Assembly (NCBI GenBank): GCA_900768265.1
Contig: CAAGCF010000021.1
Span: 6,678-70,677 of the forward strand
Reading direction: 5' to 3'
Source: an uncultured Collinsella sp.
GTDB lineage: Bacteria > Actinomycetota > Coriobacteriia > Coriobacteriales > Coriobacteriaceae
Length of the DNA: 64,000 bases
Below, piece after piece: positions 24,900-33,610 of the stretch; position 1 is the stretch's first letter, and each line of letters opens with the position of its first letter. The notes beneath the pieces are model-generated. The model made no database searches. It worked only from the letters and a program-made list of their open reading frames with translations, and was not told the origin of the DNA. A program made the position numbers and the translations under genes.

Positions 24900-27790
24900 C
24901 GGCGCCGCTCGTGGCGTGCGCGCCACAGCTGTAGATAGTGCCCGATTTGTGCCGATTCGACGCGCTGATAGGAGCTCGTGGGCAGCGACGTTAAGAATTT
25001 CTTGCCGTAGCCCTTCGTCACCAGGCGCGGGTCGGCCAAGATGAGTACGCCGCAATCGGTCGATGAGCGAATGAGGCGACCGGCTGCCTGCTTGACCTCG
25101 AGCACGGCCTCGGGCAGCGAATAACGCGCCCAAGCGCGGTCTTCGCGCAGATTGCGCTCGCATGAGAGCGGATCTGTGGGGCTCGAGAACGGCAGCTTGG
25201 GGATGATGACGCAGCGCAGCGTCTCGCCGCTGGCGTCAAACCCTTCCCAAAAGGCCTTAAGCGCAAAGAGCGACGAGGTCGGTTCGTTGATAAAGCGATC
25301 GCGCAGGCGGCGAGGAGACGAGTTGCGCTGCTGGCAGTTGAGTTCCAGACCCGCACGAGCCATCTTGGGCTCGACGCGATCGTACAGCTCCTCCATGTCA
25401 CGCCTGTTGGTGAACAGCGTGAGCACCGAGCCGCCCATGGCAAGATGAGCGTCGACCAGTACGCGCTCGAGCGCCGAAAGATAGCCTTCACGGTCGCGCG
25501 GATCGGGAATATCCCCAGCCACGACCACGGCCATATTCGAATCGAAGTCGTAGCTCGAATCCAAGTGCAGCGACGATGATGTCGAGGCACCGATGCGATC
25601 GAGCCCGACGGCGTGGTTAAAGTGCTCAAAGCTTTTGGACACCGTCATGGTCGCCGAGGCAAAGATAGCCGTGTGAACCTCGGGCAGCCACTCGGTTGCC
25701 AAGGCCTCGCCAATGTCGATGCGCTCTGCGGTCATTGACTCTCCGCCGGCACGCAGCCTGCGATTGACCTGCAGCGAATACACGTAGTGTTCATCGGTAC
25801 CATCAATGATGAGTTTTAGGTTCTCGGCCAGCTCGTGCAGGCGGCGCGAGATATCACCCAGGTCGACAACAACCTCTGGCTTGTCGGCGGCGACGGCTTG
25901 CACCAGCGCGTCGACGCTCTTGTCAGCTTGTTCCAATGCGTCGATGCCAGTGTAGGCCGACTGTAAGAAATCATGCCAGTCGTCAGATTCGCGCAGCTCG
26001 GGGCCAATCCATAGATTGGCATTGTCATAGCCCCCACGGGCACGGCGACCGAGCTCGCGAACGCCATCGAACACGCCGGCGATCGCCATGCTCGCGCGCG
26101 CAACCGTCGACGTCGCCTTGGCGGTAAGGCCCAGATAGAGCGTAGAGCCCTCGGAGGTTGCCAAATCACGGGAAACCTGGCTTAGCGCGCCGGTGCTCGA
26201 GCCACCCAGACGCTCAAACAGAACGCGTGATTCGTCCGCCGAAACCACACGCGCCCACTGACGGCGCGCCTCGCGCTCGATGGAATGGGCCTCGTCGATT
26301 ACCCAATGACGAATCGGCGGCAAAATCCTGCCCTCGGCCGCGACGTTGCGGAACAGCAGGGAATGGTTGGTGACCACCACATCGGCATGCGCCGCGCGAC
26401 GACGGGCGCCGTGGACCAGGCATTTATCGGGGAAAAACGGGCATAGGCGACGGGCACACTCGCGCGACGCCGTCGTAAAGTCGGGACGGTTGACGCTGCG
26501 CCAGCGAATGCCGAGCGAGTCGAGGTCGCCATCGGCCGACTGACACACGTACGCCATGATGACTGCGACTGCCGTAAGCGTGTCGGCGGGATCACGCTTA
26601 GTCGTAATTTCGACTTGGCCGCGGCTCATGCGCTCAAGCTTGCGCAAGCATGGATAGTGGTCATAGCCCTTGAGGGCGCAAAACGATAGACCTCCGTCCA
26701 GCTGCTCGGCAAGTTTGGGCAGCTCGTGATACATGAGCTGGTCGGCAAGATTATTCGATTTAGTCGCGATACCCACCGTGATGTTGTTGCGGCGTGCGGC
26801 CTCGGCAAACGGCACCAGATAGGCCATCGATTTGCCGACGCCCGTCCCCGCCTCAATCACGCGATGCGTTCCCGTAACGAGCGCGTCGCGGACCTCGAGC
26901 GCCATCGCGATCTGCTCATCGCGCGGCTCGTACGTGGGATACATGCGATTAACCAGACCGCCCGGGGCATAGTCCGCCTCGATTTCCTCGCGGCTCGGCA
27001 TCTTAAGGACCGGCAATTCGTCGGCGTCCACCCGATCATCGGCCCGATCGGCCTTGAGTACGTCGGCGCGGGCGGCGCTGAGAGAGAAGATGGAACCGGG
27101 GTTCTGTCCCGCCAAGAAGGAGAAGATGGGACGATAGGACCAGGGTACGTCGGGGTGCATGTCGGCCAGGCGCGCCATCAAGCCCTGAGGCAAGTCGGTG
27201 AGCGCCACGAGTAACACGCGCCACACACCACACAAGGCGTCGACATCGGCGTTGGCGCGGTGCGACACCGAGTCGCAGCCAAACAGGTCGGCCATGAAAG
27301 ACAGCTTATGCGAGGCCAGGCGCGGAAGCGCGATGCGCGACAGTGCCAGCGAATCGATCCAGATGTCACTGACGTTGACGCCGCCCTTGACCGACTCGAT
27401 AAACGAACGGTCGAAGGTGGCGTTATGCGCGATCACCGGGCAGCCGCCGACAAAATCGGCGAGAGCGGCGACAGCCTCAACGGCCGACGGGGCATCTGCC
27501 ACATCGGCGTTTGTAATGCTCGTGAGCTCGGTAATCTCGGCGGGAATCAGCTGCTTGGGATGCACGAAGGTATCGAAGCGATCGACAACCTCGCGGCCCG
27601 AAAGGCGCGCCGCCGATATCTCGATAAGCTCGTTGTCCTGCACCGAAAGACCCGTGGTCTCGGTATCGAGGACAATCACATCTTCCTCGATAAGACCGAA
27701 GGACTGCGTTTTGGCGCGCTCGGCAAGCGTGGCATAGGAGTCGATGACGAACTGCGGCGTTCCTGACGAAACCGCGTCCTCGATTAGCAT
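24896..27790 (-). CDS. dinG: DinG-type protein: DEDD exonuclease fused to XPD-like helicase
   Basis: This 964-residue protein has an N-terminal DnaQ-like 3'-5' exonuclease (VLDTETTG near 40, then AHNATFDRSF and a final HRANADVDA). It is followed by a superfamily 2 helicase with Walker A GTGVGKSM and a DEAH box (VIDEAHSIE). Four cysteines between them (YPCLRK, ECARRLC, PDKC) fit the iron-sulfur cluster of XPD/DinG. This fused form is the usual one in Gram-positives and acts in DNA repair or in resolving structured DNA. It overlaps ddl by seven bases upstream and the convergent WYL gene by four bases downstream. Confidence 0.9.
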   Translation of the reverse strand: MLIEDAVSSGTPQFVIDSYATLAERAKTQSFGLIEEDVIVLDTETTGLSVQDNELIEISAARLSGREVVDRFDTFVHPKQLIPAEITELTSITNADVADAPSAVEAVAALADFVGGCPVIAHNATFDRSFIESVKGGVNVSDIWIDSLALSRIALPRLASHKLSFMADLFGCDSVSHRANADVDALCGVWRVLLVALTDLPQGLMARLADMHPDVPWSYRPIFSFLAGQNPGSIFSLSAARADVLKADRADDRVDADELPVLKMPSREEIEADYAPGGLVNRMYPTYEPRDEQIAMALEVRDALVTGTHRVIEAGTGVGKSMAYLVPFAEAARRNNITVGIATKSNNLADQLMYHELPKLAEQLDGGLSFCALKGYDHYPCLRKLERMSRGQVEITTKRDPADTLTAVAVIMAYVCQSADGDLDSLGIRWRSVNRPDFTTASRECARRLCPFFPDKCLVHGARRRAAHADVVVTNHSLLFRNVAAEGRILPPIRHWVIDEAHSIEREARRQWARVVSADESRVLFERLGGSSTGALSQVSRDLATSEGSTLYLGLTAKATSTVARASMAIAGVFDGVRELGRRARGGYDNANLWIGPELRESDDWHDFLQSAYTGIDALEQADKSVDALVQAVAADKPEVVVDLGDISRRLHELAENLKLIIDGTDEHYVYSLQVNRRLRAGGESMTAERIDIGEALATEWLPEVHTAIFASATMTVSKSFEHFNHAVGLDRIGASTSSSLHLDSSYDFDSNMAVVVAGDIPDPRDREGYLSALERVLVDAHLAMGGSVLTLFTNRRDMEELYDRVEPKMARAGLELNCQQRNSSPRRLRDRFINEPTSSLFALKAFWEGFDASGETLRCVIIPKLPFSSPTDPLSCERNLREDRAWARYSLPEAVLEVKQAAGRLIRSSTDCGVLILADPRLVTKGYGKKFLTSLPTSSYQRVESAQIGHYLQLWRARHERRR

Positions 27791-28749
27791 GCAATGCCCG
27801 CTCGACGAAGGCCCATACGGATCAAGCTGTCACAGACCTGCGGGAACGTCATGTCGTCGGTGTGGCGGATCTCATCCGGATACAGCGACGTATCGGTCAT
27901 TCCGGGAATGGTATTGGTCTCGAGGATAACGGGGCCGTCCTCACTCACAATAAAGTCGCTGCGCGAGATACCCAGGCAACCGAGGGCCTTGTGAGCGGCA
28001 CAGGCAAGCTCCTGAGCGCGAGCGTAATTCTCGGGTGAAATCTGTGCCGGAATGCGATGGATGTCCGTAGGGTCGACATACTTCACGTCCAGATCGTAGA
28101 ACTCGCAGTCCTCGGGCTTACGAATCTCGACAATCGGCAGGGCGCGCACGTCATCTTCGCCGTATACGCCGACGGTGATCTCGGTACCCTCGATGCACTT
28201 CTCGACCAGCACTTTGTCGCCGTACTCAAACGCCTTGGCGATTGCCGCGGGCAGCTCGGAGGGCTCACGGACCAGGGAAATGCCATAGCTGGAACCGTTG
28301 ACGGCCGGCTTCACAAAGCAGCGCTCGCCACAAACCTCGACGATATGATCGATATCGACTTCATCGCCCACCTCGAGCGCAAGGCCGGGGGCAATGGGAA
28401 TGCCCGCCTTGGCGTATAGGAGCTTAGAGACCTCCTTGTCGGCACCGCAGGCGCTGGCAAGTACGCCCGAGGCCGTGTAGGGGATACCCAGGGTCTCCAT
28501 GGCACCCTGCATGGCGCCATCCTCACCGCCGGCGCCGTGCATGGCGATAAATGCCACATCGAATCCGCCGGTCGCCATGGTTACCATAAAGTCATCAGCG
28601 GCCGTGTCAAGCAGCTCCACCGAGGTGTAGCCGGCTTCCTTCAGTGCCACCACAACGTTCTTTCCCGAATCGAGCGAGATCTCGCGCTCGGCGGAATGAC
28701 CGCCCGCCAAGACCGCTACGTGCATGTTCTCTAGGCTTTTACCCGGCAT
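27784..28749 (-). CDS. ddl: D-alanine--D-alanine ligase
   Basis: Ddl makes the D-Ala-D-Ala dipeptide for peptidoglycan. The 321-residue protein shows the ATP-grasp layout: GGHSAEREISLDSG at the start, KPAVNGSSYGIS in the middle and LETNTIPGMTDTSLYP at the end. The ATG at 28749 has GAGGAGGA seven bases upstream. Its stop overlaps dinG, suggesting a two-gene operon. The TDTSLYP end resembles D-Ala-D-Ala enzymes; strict specificity cannot be judged by eye. Confidence 0.93.
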   Translation of the reverse strand: MPGKSLENMHVAVLAGGHSAEREISLDSGKNVVVALKEAGYTSVELLDTAADDFMVTMATGGFDVAFIAMHGAGGEDGAMQGAMETLGIPYTASGVLASACGADKEVSKLLYAKAGIPIAPGLALEVGDEVDIDHIVEVCGERCFVKPAVNGSSYGISLVREPSELPAAIAKAFEYGDKVLVEKCIEGTEITVGVYGEDDVRALPIVEIRKPEDCEFYDLDVKYVDPTDIHRIPAQISPENYARAQELACAAHKALGCLGISRSDFIVSEDGPVILETNTIPGMTDTSLYPDEIRHTDDMTFPQVCDSLIRMGLRRAGIAC

Positions 28750-28834
28750 GGGCAGACTCCTCCTCTATAATTTCTGCAGCTGATACCATATTGTAGCGAT
28801 ACCCTCTACGTTTCCCCAAAATCGAAAGGCTTCC

Positions 28835-29887
28835 ATGAATCCCAGGACTAAATCTCAGGACATTCGCGACTTGAGCCAAAACGATATTCGCGAGCTCGTG
28901 GCCGAACTTGGCCAGCCCGCCTTCCGCGCGAAGCAGCTCATCGAATGGGTCTTTGAGAAGAACGTTTGTTCGTTTGACGATATGACCAACCTTCCCAAGG
29001 CTTTCCGTGAGCAGCTTAAAGAGGCTTTTGCCTTTGATACGCCGACTGAACTCACCAAGCAGGTTTCCAAAGATGGCTCGCGCAAGTATCTGCTCGAGTA
29101 CCACGATGGCATTTCCGTCGAGACTGTCGGCATGCCCCGTCGTAACAAACTTTCCGTCTGCGTTTCCACCCAGGCAGGCTGCGGCATGGGCTGCGCCTTT
29201 TGCGCTACCGGTCTCAACGGCCTCAAGCGCTCTCTGACCGCTCAAGAGATCGTCGACCAGGTGCTTCATGTATCCAACGACTTTGGCGAGCGTGCCACGA
29301 GCGTTGTCTTCATGGGCCAGGGCGAGCCGTTTGCCAACTACGACGAGGTTCTCAAGGCGCTGCGCATCCTCAACGACCCCGATGGCATCGGTATCGGCGC
29401 CCGTCACCTCACCGTCTCTACCAGCGGCGTTATTCCCGGTATTCGCAAATTTGCCGACATCCCCGAGCAGTTCACACTTGCCGTTTCCCTGCATGCCGCC
29501 ATCCAGTCGACGCGCAATAAGCTTATGCCCGGTGTTAAGAAGTACACGCTGCTCCGCCTTCACGAGGCGCTTCAGCTCTACACCGAGAAGACTGGCCGCC
29601 GCCCGACCTATGAGTATGCCATGATCGAAGGCGTCAACGATACGAATCCTGAGATGCAGGCACTCTGCGACTTCTGCGAGGGAACGCTGTGTCACGTTAA
29701 CCTGATTCAGCTTAACGACATCGAGGGCAGCCCGCTCAAGCCGTCTCCGATTCATAAGGTTGAGGATCTTCAGCGCCGCCTTGAGTCTCGTGGCATCGAG
29801 ACCACGATCCGTAATTCTCGCGGCAATGATATTGATGCCGCCTGCGGTCAGCTGAAGCAACGTTTCAAGGTACAGAAGAACGCATAG
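28835..29887 (+). CDS. rlmN: Dual-specificity 23S rRNA/tRNA adenine C2 methyltransferase
   Basis: RlmN is a radical-SAM enzyme that methylates A2503 of 23S rRNA and A37 of some tRNAs. The CxxxCxxC cluster motif is intact (CGMGCAFC), as are GQGEPFANY and the late SRGNDIDAACGQL. The length of 350 residues is normal. AAAGG precedes the ATG. It is divergent from ddl and ends at a strong terminator that is preceded by a parS-like palindrome. Confidence 0.95.
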   Translation: MNPRTKSQDIRDLSQNDIRELVAELGQPAFRAKQLIEWVFEKNVCSFDDMTNLPKAFREQLKEAFAFDTPTELTKQVSKDGSRKYLLEYHDGISVETVGMPRRNKLSVCVSTQAGCGMGCAFCATGLNGLKRSLTAQEIVDQVLHVSNDFGERATSVVFMGQGEPFANYDEVLKALRILNDPDGIGIGARHLTVSTSGVIPGIRKFADIPEQFTLAVSLHAAIQSTRNKLMPGVKKYTLLRLHEALQLYTEKTGRRPTYEYAMIEGVNDTNPEMQALCDFCEGTLCHVNLIQLNDIEGSPLKPSPIHKVEDLQRRLESRGIETTIRNSRGNDIDAACGQLKQRFKVQKNA

Positions 29888-29906
29888 GGGAGTCTGTGCC
29901 CCATAA

Positions 29907-29922
29907 CGTTTCATGTGAAACA
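29907..29922. other. parS: parS-like site after rlmN
   Basis: CGTTTCATGTGAAACA matches the bacterial parS consensus TGTTTCACGTGAAACA at 14 of 16 bases and lies 2 kb from the main cluster. Confidence 0.6.
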
Positions 29923-29927
29923 TCCGA

Positions 29928-29970
29928 CAGCCCCGGTTGCAGATAATGCAACCGGGGCTGTTTCATTTGT
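29928..29970 (+). terminator. Terminator of rlmN
   Basis: A perfect 14-bp stem (CAGCCCCGGTTGCA/TGCAACCGGGGCTG) is followed by a T-rich stretch. Confidence 0.85.
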
Positions 29971-30011
29971 TTTCATACTAATAGATTTGATTTACGTAAG
30001 CTTAGTTTTTA

Positions 30012-30058
30012 GCCAAAATAAGGGGTCCATGTCTCGTGTATCAGACAAGGACCCCCTC
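30012..30058 (-). terminator. Terminator of the parA-parB operon
   Basis: GGGGTCC pairs with GGACCCC, and inner GTCT pairs with AGAC. A T-rich stretch (TTATTTTGG) follows on the minus strand. Confidence 0.6.
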
Positions 30059-30076
30059 AAAACAGGCAAGTAATTG

Positions 30077-30088
30077 TTAGGTACCTAA
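30077..30088. repeat. TTAGGTACCTAA palindrome, copy 1
   Basis: A 12-bp perfect palindrome overlaps the stop of the small gene after parB. The same 12-mer lies at 33581-33592. Confidence 0.5.
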
Positions 30089-30339
30089 TAACCAACATTT
30101 TCCCACTGATGGTTAACCCAGTCTTGGTTAATCTTTGGATTCTTAGTCACCTGAGCAGTGCGCATAGCGACATCTTCGGTCATCACATCCATTTTCTTTT
30201 TAGATGTATCGACGATATCCTGAGCTCCGCGCAGCAGTCGACCGCGCAGTTCATCATCTGTTGCAAGCTTATACCCCGCAAAAGCACTAGCCGCAACGGT
30301 GGTCGCCAACGCAATGGCCGCGAGAATCTTATTCTTCAT
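30085..30339 (-). CDS. Small protein with signal or membrane anchor downstream of parB
   Basis: The protein is 84 residues from the ATG at 30339, which has GGAGG six bases upstream inside the end of parB (11-base overlap). A short hydrophobic N terminus (ILAAIALATTVAASAFAGY) is followed by a charged helical part (DELRGRLLRGAQDIVDTSKKKMD). It resembles small YtxH-like membrane-tethered proteins only in general layout. Coupling to parB suggests co-expression with the chromosome-partition genes; the function is unknown. Confidence 0.6.
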   Translation of the reverse strand: MKNKILAAIALATTVAASAFAGYKLATDDELRGRLLRGAQDIVDTSKKKMDVMTEDVAMRTAQVTKNPKINQDWVNHQWENVGY

Positions 30340-31234
30340 CCTGATCCTCCTGCCCAAATTGAATCATTTCGCCAAGAATACGGGAGAGCTCTTCTTCGTC
30401 TTTGAACTCGATTTCAATTTTGTTCTTGCCGCGCGAGCTCTTCACGCGTACGTTCGTGTTGAATACTTGACGAAGTACTCGAGCGGCCTTTTTAAATGAC
30501 TGAGGTGTTGCTGGTCTCGGAGTCCTTGGCGTCTCTCCGGCAGAAAACAACGGAGCAAGATTTTCTGTCGCTCTAACGGAAAGACCCTCCGCGACAACTT
30601 TCTCAGCAAGTCGAATCCTGGCATCTTCATATGGAACTGCGAGAATTGCTCTCGCATGGCCCGCAGTAAGTTTGCCCTCGAAAATCATCTGCTGTACGAC
30701 TTCTGGAAGATCTAACAAACGAAGTGAATTTGTAATTGCAGAACGAGACTTACTGACAGCCTTTGATAATGCCTCCTGCGTCATGCCGCTGGCATCAATG
30801 AGCTGACGATAACCCTTCGCCTCTTCGACGGGATTCAAATCAGAACGCTGAAGATTTTCGATAAGAGCAAGAGCGAGCATTTCCTCATCATTAACTTCTT
30901 TAATGATGACAGGCAGTTCTTCAAGACCAGCAAGCTTTGACGCCTGGTAACGACGCTCACCTGCGATAATCTCATAGCCGTTTCCATGTTTGCGAACCAA
31001 AAGCGGCTGCAAAACGCCGTGTTCTTGGATTGACTCGCTCAACTCGCGAAGTTCAGTTTCGTTAAAGTGTATTCGAGGCTGATTAGGGTTGGGAACGATA
31101 TCCTCAATGGGCAGTTTTGTTTCAGAAGCGGCTTTTGAAGCCGATGCAGCCGAACCACCAGTCTCATACTCGGCCTCTGAGACCAAAGCATTGAGTCCAC
31201 GTCCCAATCCGCCACGTTTCTTTGCACTAGGCAC
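30329..31234 (-). CDS. parB: Chromosome-partitioning protein ParB
   Basis: ParB binds parS, spreads as a CTP-dependent clamp and recruits condensin. The 301-residue protein has the CTP-binding box (GERRYQASK), the LIENLQRSDLNPVEEAKGY helix region and a helix-turn-helix (MTQEALSKAVSKSRSAITN). It ends in a C-terminal dimer domain after a short linker. It begins with GTG, overlaps parA by eight bases, and starts with the usual RGGLGRGLNALV ParA-binding segment. Several parS sites lie close by. Confidence 0.96.
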   Translation of the reverse strand: MPSAKKRGGLGRGLNALVSEAEYETGGSAASASKAASETKLPIEDIVPNPNQPRIHFNETELRELSESIQEHGVLQPLLVRKHGNGYEIIAGERRYQASKLAGLEELPVIIKEVNDEEMLALALIENLQRSDLNPVEEAKGYRQLIDASGMTQEALSKAVSKSRSAITNSLRLLDLPEVVQQMIFEGKLTAGHARAILAVPYEDARIRLAEKVVAEGLSVRATENLAPLFSAGETPRTPRPATPQSFKKAARVLRQVFNTNVRVKSSRGKNKIEIEFKDEEELSRILGEMIQFGQEDQDEE

Positions 31235-32027
31235 GCTTGATCACCTCTTTTGCAAGGTTCATATACGCTTTTGCACCCTTATTTTGAGGCGCATAGGTAA
31301 TTACTGGTTCTCCAAAAGACGGAGCTTCGGAAATTTTAACCGTACGAGGGATCAGAGTCTTAAACGCCTTATCACCAAAGTACGATTGAACCTCCTCAAC
31401 AACCTGATTTGACAGGGAAGTACGCGAGTCATACATGGTCATAAGCACGCCATAGGTGTCTAAGCCCTTGTTCAGACGTGATTTGACCATCTTCATTGAC
31501 TCAAGCAGCTTCGTAACTCCTTCGAGTGCGTAATACTCACACTGGATCGGAATCAAAACGCTGTCTGCTGCGGTCAAAGCGTTGATTGTAAGCAGGCCGA
31601 GCGAAGGAGGGCAGTCAATGAAAATAAAATCGAACTCGTCCTGAATCGGTTCAAGCAAATCTTTAAGGCGGGTTTCACGAGCAATTGCGCTTACGAGCTC
31701 AATTTCGGCGCCTGCAAGCTGAATTGTAGCCGGAATAACGAATACCTTTTTGCAATTTGTATCAAGAACAAGCGACTCTGCCGGCACATCATTCAACAAT
31801 GCATCATAGATGCAGTGCTCAAGGTCTTCCTTTTCAATTCCAAATCCGCTGGTGCTGTTTCCCTGCGGATCAAAATCGACAATCAGTGTCTTGCGACCCT
31901 GCTCACCCAGTGCTGCTGCAAGGTTTACAGCCGTCGTTGACTTACCGACGCCGCCTTTCTGGTTGATGATTGCAATAATACGCGTGTCTTTTGCGCTCTT
32001 CGAACGCTTAACGTCGCGAAATCCCAC
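31227..32027 (-). CDS. parA: Chromosome-partitioning ATPase ParA/Soj
   Basis: ParA is the deviant-Walker ATPase that moves ParB-bound origins and, as Soj, can act on DnaA. The 266-residue protein has NQKGGVGKSTT, VDFDPQGN and FIDCPPSLG. It begins with GTG behind GGAGG. The upstream intergenic DNA carries three parS sites, so ParB binding may also influence its transcription. Confidence 0.96.
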   Translation of the reverse strand: MGFRDVKRSKSAKDTRIIAIINQKGGVGKSTTAVNLAAALGEQGRKTLIVDFDPQGNSTSGFGIEKEDLEHCIYDALLNDVPAESLVLDTNCKKVFVIPATIQLAGAEIELVSAIARETRLKDLLEPIQDEFDFIFIDCPPSLGLLTINALTAADSVLIPIQCEYYALEGVTKLLESMKMVKSRLNKGLDTYGVLMTMYDSRTSLSNQVVEEVQSYFGDKAFKTLIPRTVKISEAPSFGEPVITYAPQNKGAKAYMNLAKEVIKRA

Positions 32028-32066
32028 GGTCCCTCCTGGTGTGTATTAAAGCTGTCAAACGGAGGA

Positions 32067-32160
32067 TGTTTCACGTGAAACATTCCGATTCAAAATCAAC
32101 CGCCATGTTTCACATGAAACACTGCAAGTTGTTACTATCCATTATGTTTCACGTGAAACA
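32067..32160. other. parS: parS cluster: three sites 39 bp apart
   Basis: TGTTTCACGTGAAACA occurs perfectly at 32067-32082 and 32145-32160. A one-mismatch copy (TGTTTCACATGAAACA) lies at 32106-32121. Start-to-start spacing is 39 bp in both gaps. The cluster lies between rsmG and parA. Confidence 0.93.
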
Positions 32161-32161
32161 T

Positions 32162-32899
32162 CTAGGCAAGCGGATTCTTCTTTGCCATGCCATTTGCACG
32201 AGGCAATGAAACAGATGCTGGATGAGTCTTTTTAAGAACAATGAACTCCCTGTGGCCCAAGCCCTCAGGCAAATCGATTGCGTCATTCAGAAGCAAAGTG
32301 AAGCCGCAGATCTTAGCTGCTGACATGCCGGAAGCAAGCTCCTCATCCGATGGGTTACCCTTCGTGATAACAAATAGTCCTCCATCCTTGAGGTATGGAG
32401 CCGCATACTCAACAAGAATCGGTAGAGGGGCCAGTGCGCGGGCGGTTACAACAGAGAACTGCTTCTTATGGCTTCGAGCATATTCTTCAAGTCGATCATG
32501 AACTGCATGACCATATTTCAATCCAAGAGCATGAACAAAAGAATTGACAGCATCAACCTTCTTGCCAACAGAGTCAATATAAGTAGCTTTACGATGAGTG
32601 GTTATCGTTAATGGAATACCAGGGAAGCCCGCACCTGTTCCCATATCGAGCAAAGCTCCCTCAGGAGCCTTATTGATATAAGGGAGCAAAACAAGTGAGT
32701 CGAGGATATGAAGTACAGCAGCATCTTCTACGTTAAGAATACGGGTGAGATTGGTTGTCTTATTTGTTTCCAGAACCAAATCCAAATGCTGAATACATTT
32801 CCTTAGCTCAGCATCAGTTACGCTCAATGAATAATCTTTGCAATAGGAAGTTAGGCGACTCAGCATCTGGTCAGCCTGCAGATCTGTAAGCACAAACAA
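32162..32899 (-). CDS. rsmG: 16S rRNA (guanine-N7) methyltransferase
   Basis: RsmG (GidB) methylates G527 of 16S rRNA; its loss gives low-level streptomycin resistance. The SAM-binding LDMGTGAGFPGIPL motif and the NLTRI segment near the start are intact. The preferred start is the TTG at 32899, with GGAG six bases upstream, giving 245 residues. The ATG at 32866 is an alternative without a clear ribosome-binding site, and the TTG at 32947 lies next to the jag terminator. The stop is one base from a parS site. Confidence 0.9.
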   Translation of the reverse strand: MFVLTDLQADQMLSRLTSYCKDYSLSVTDAELRKCIQHLDLVLETNKTTNLTRILNVEDAAVLHILDSLVLLPYINKAPEGALLDMGTGAGFPGIPLTITTHRKATYIDSVGKKVDAVNSFVHALGLKYGHAVHDRLEEYARSHKKQFSVVTARALAPLPILVEYAAPYLKDGGLFVITKGNPSDEELASGMSAAKICGFTLLLNDAIDLPEGLGHREFIVLKKTHPASVSLPRANGMAKKNPLA

Positions 32900-32944
32900 C
32901 AGAAGCTCCTTTCTGACAAAAATCAGTGTATCGAGAACTTTTGA

Positions 32945-32975
32945 CAAAAAAAGGGGACGTGGAAACCACGCCCCC
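32945..32975 (-). terminator. Terminator after jag
   Basis: GGGG-A-CGTGG pairs with CCACG-CCCC around a three-base loop, followed on the minus strand by a run of seven Ts. Confidence 0.8.
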
Positions 32976-32995
32976 TTAGCATAATCTCGAGTAGA

Positions 32996-33565
32996 TTATC
33001 GAGCAACAATCACCACATGGCGATCAGGGTCAGAGCCCTCAGAATGGGTATCGACGGCATCATTGCCACGAAGTGCAATATGAACGAGTCGGCGCTCATA
33101 GGCATTCATGGGCGGAAGCGAAACACTCTTATGAGTACGGATGGCGCGCTCGGCGGCAGACTGAGCCATAGAGGCAACCTTGTCCTGACGACGGCTCTTG
33201 TAGCCCTCAACGTCAACCACAACCGGATACCTAAAACCAAGCTTGCGACTCACCAGCAAAGAGAACATAACCTGAAGGGCATCAAGGGTACGACCGTGGC
33301 GGCCAATGAGAACAGCAAGATCAGGAGCCGTAACATCCAAAATCAGCTCACCCTCGTCGCCCTCGTACTCATCAATAGGAGAGTTGGCGGCATCGAAGTG
33401 CGAAAGGATGGAACGCAGAATGGAAATCGCAACATCGGCAATGGTGTCGAGCTCCTCATCGGTCAGCTCTTCACCGGCCTTGTAGCGCTGTGCAATCTCG
33501 GGATAATCGCCCGCAATCTGCGGGGCAACCTCCTCAAGCATATCCTCGATGATCTCTTCAGACAT
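32996..33565 (-). CDS. jag: RNA-binding protein Jag/KhpB
   Basis: This 189-residue protein has an acidic N-terminal part, a KH domain (LIGRHGRTLDALQ) and a C-terminal R3H domain (RAIRTHKSVSLPPMNAYERRLVH). KhpB proteins bind many RNAs and affect cell elongation and division. The gene follows yidC, as in most Gram-positives. The ATG at 33565 has GGAG six bases upstream. The Jag N-terminal domain seen in Bacillus is shortened. Confidence 0.9.
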   Translation of the reverse strand: MSEEIIEDMLEEVAPQIAGDYPEIAQRYKAGEELTDEELDTIADVAISILRSILSHFDAANSPIDEYEGDEGELILDVTAPDLAVLIGRHGRTLDALQVMFSLLVSRKLGFRYPVVVDVEGYKSRRQDKVASMAQSAAERAIRTHKSVSLPPMNAYERRLVHIALRGNDAVDTHSEGSDPDRHVVIVAR

Positions 33566-33580
33566 AACGTACTCCAAAAG

Positions 33581-33592
33581 TTAGGTACCTAA
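33581..33592. repeat. TTAGGTACCTAA palindrome, copy 2
   Basis: A 12-bp palindrome identical to 30077-30088 lies between yidC and jag, upstream of the jag ribosome-binding site. Confidence 0.5.
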
Positions 33593-33610
33593 ATAAGATT
33601 GATATCCCGA

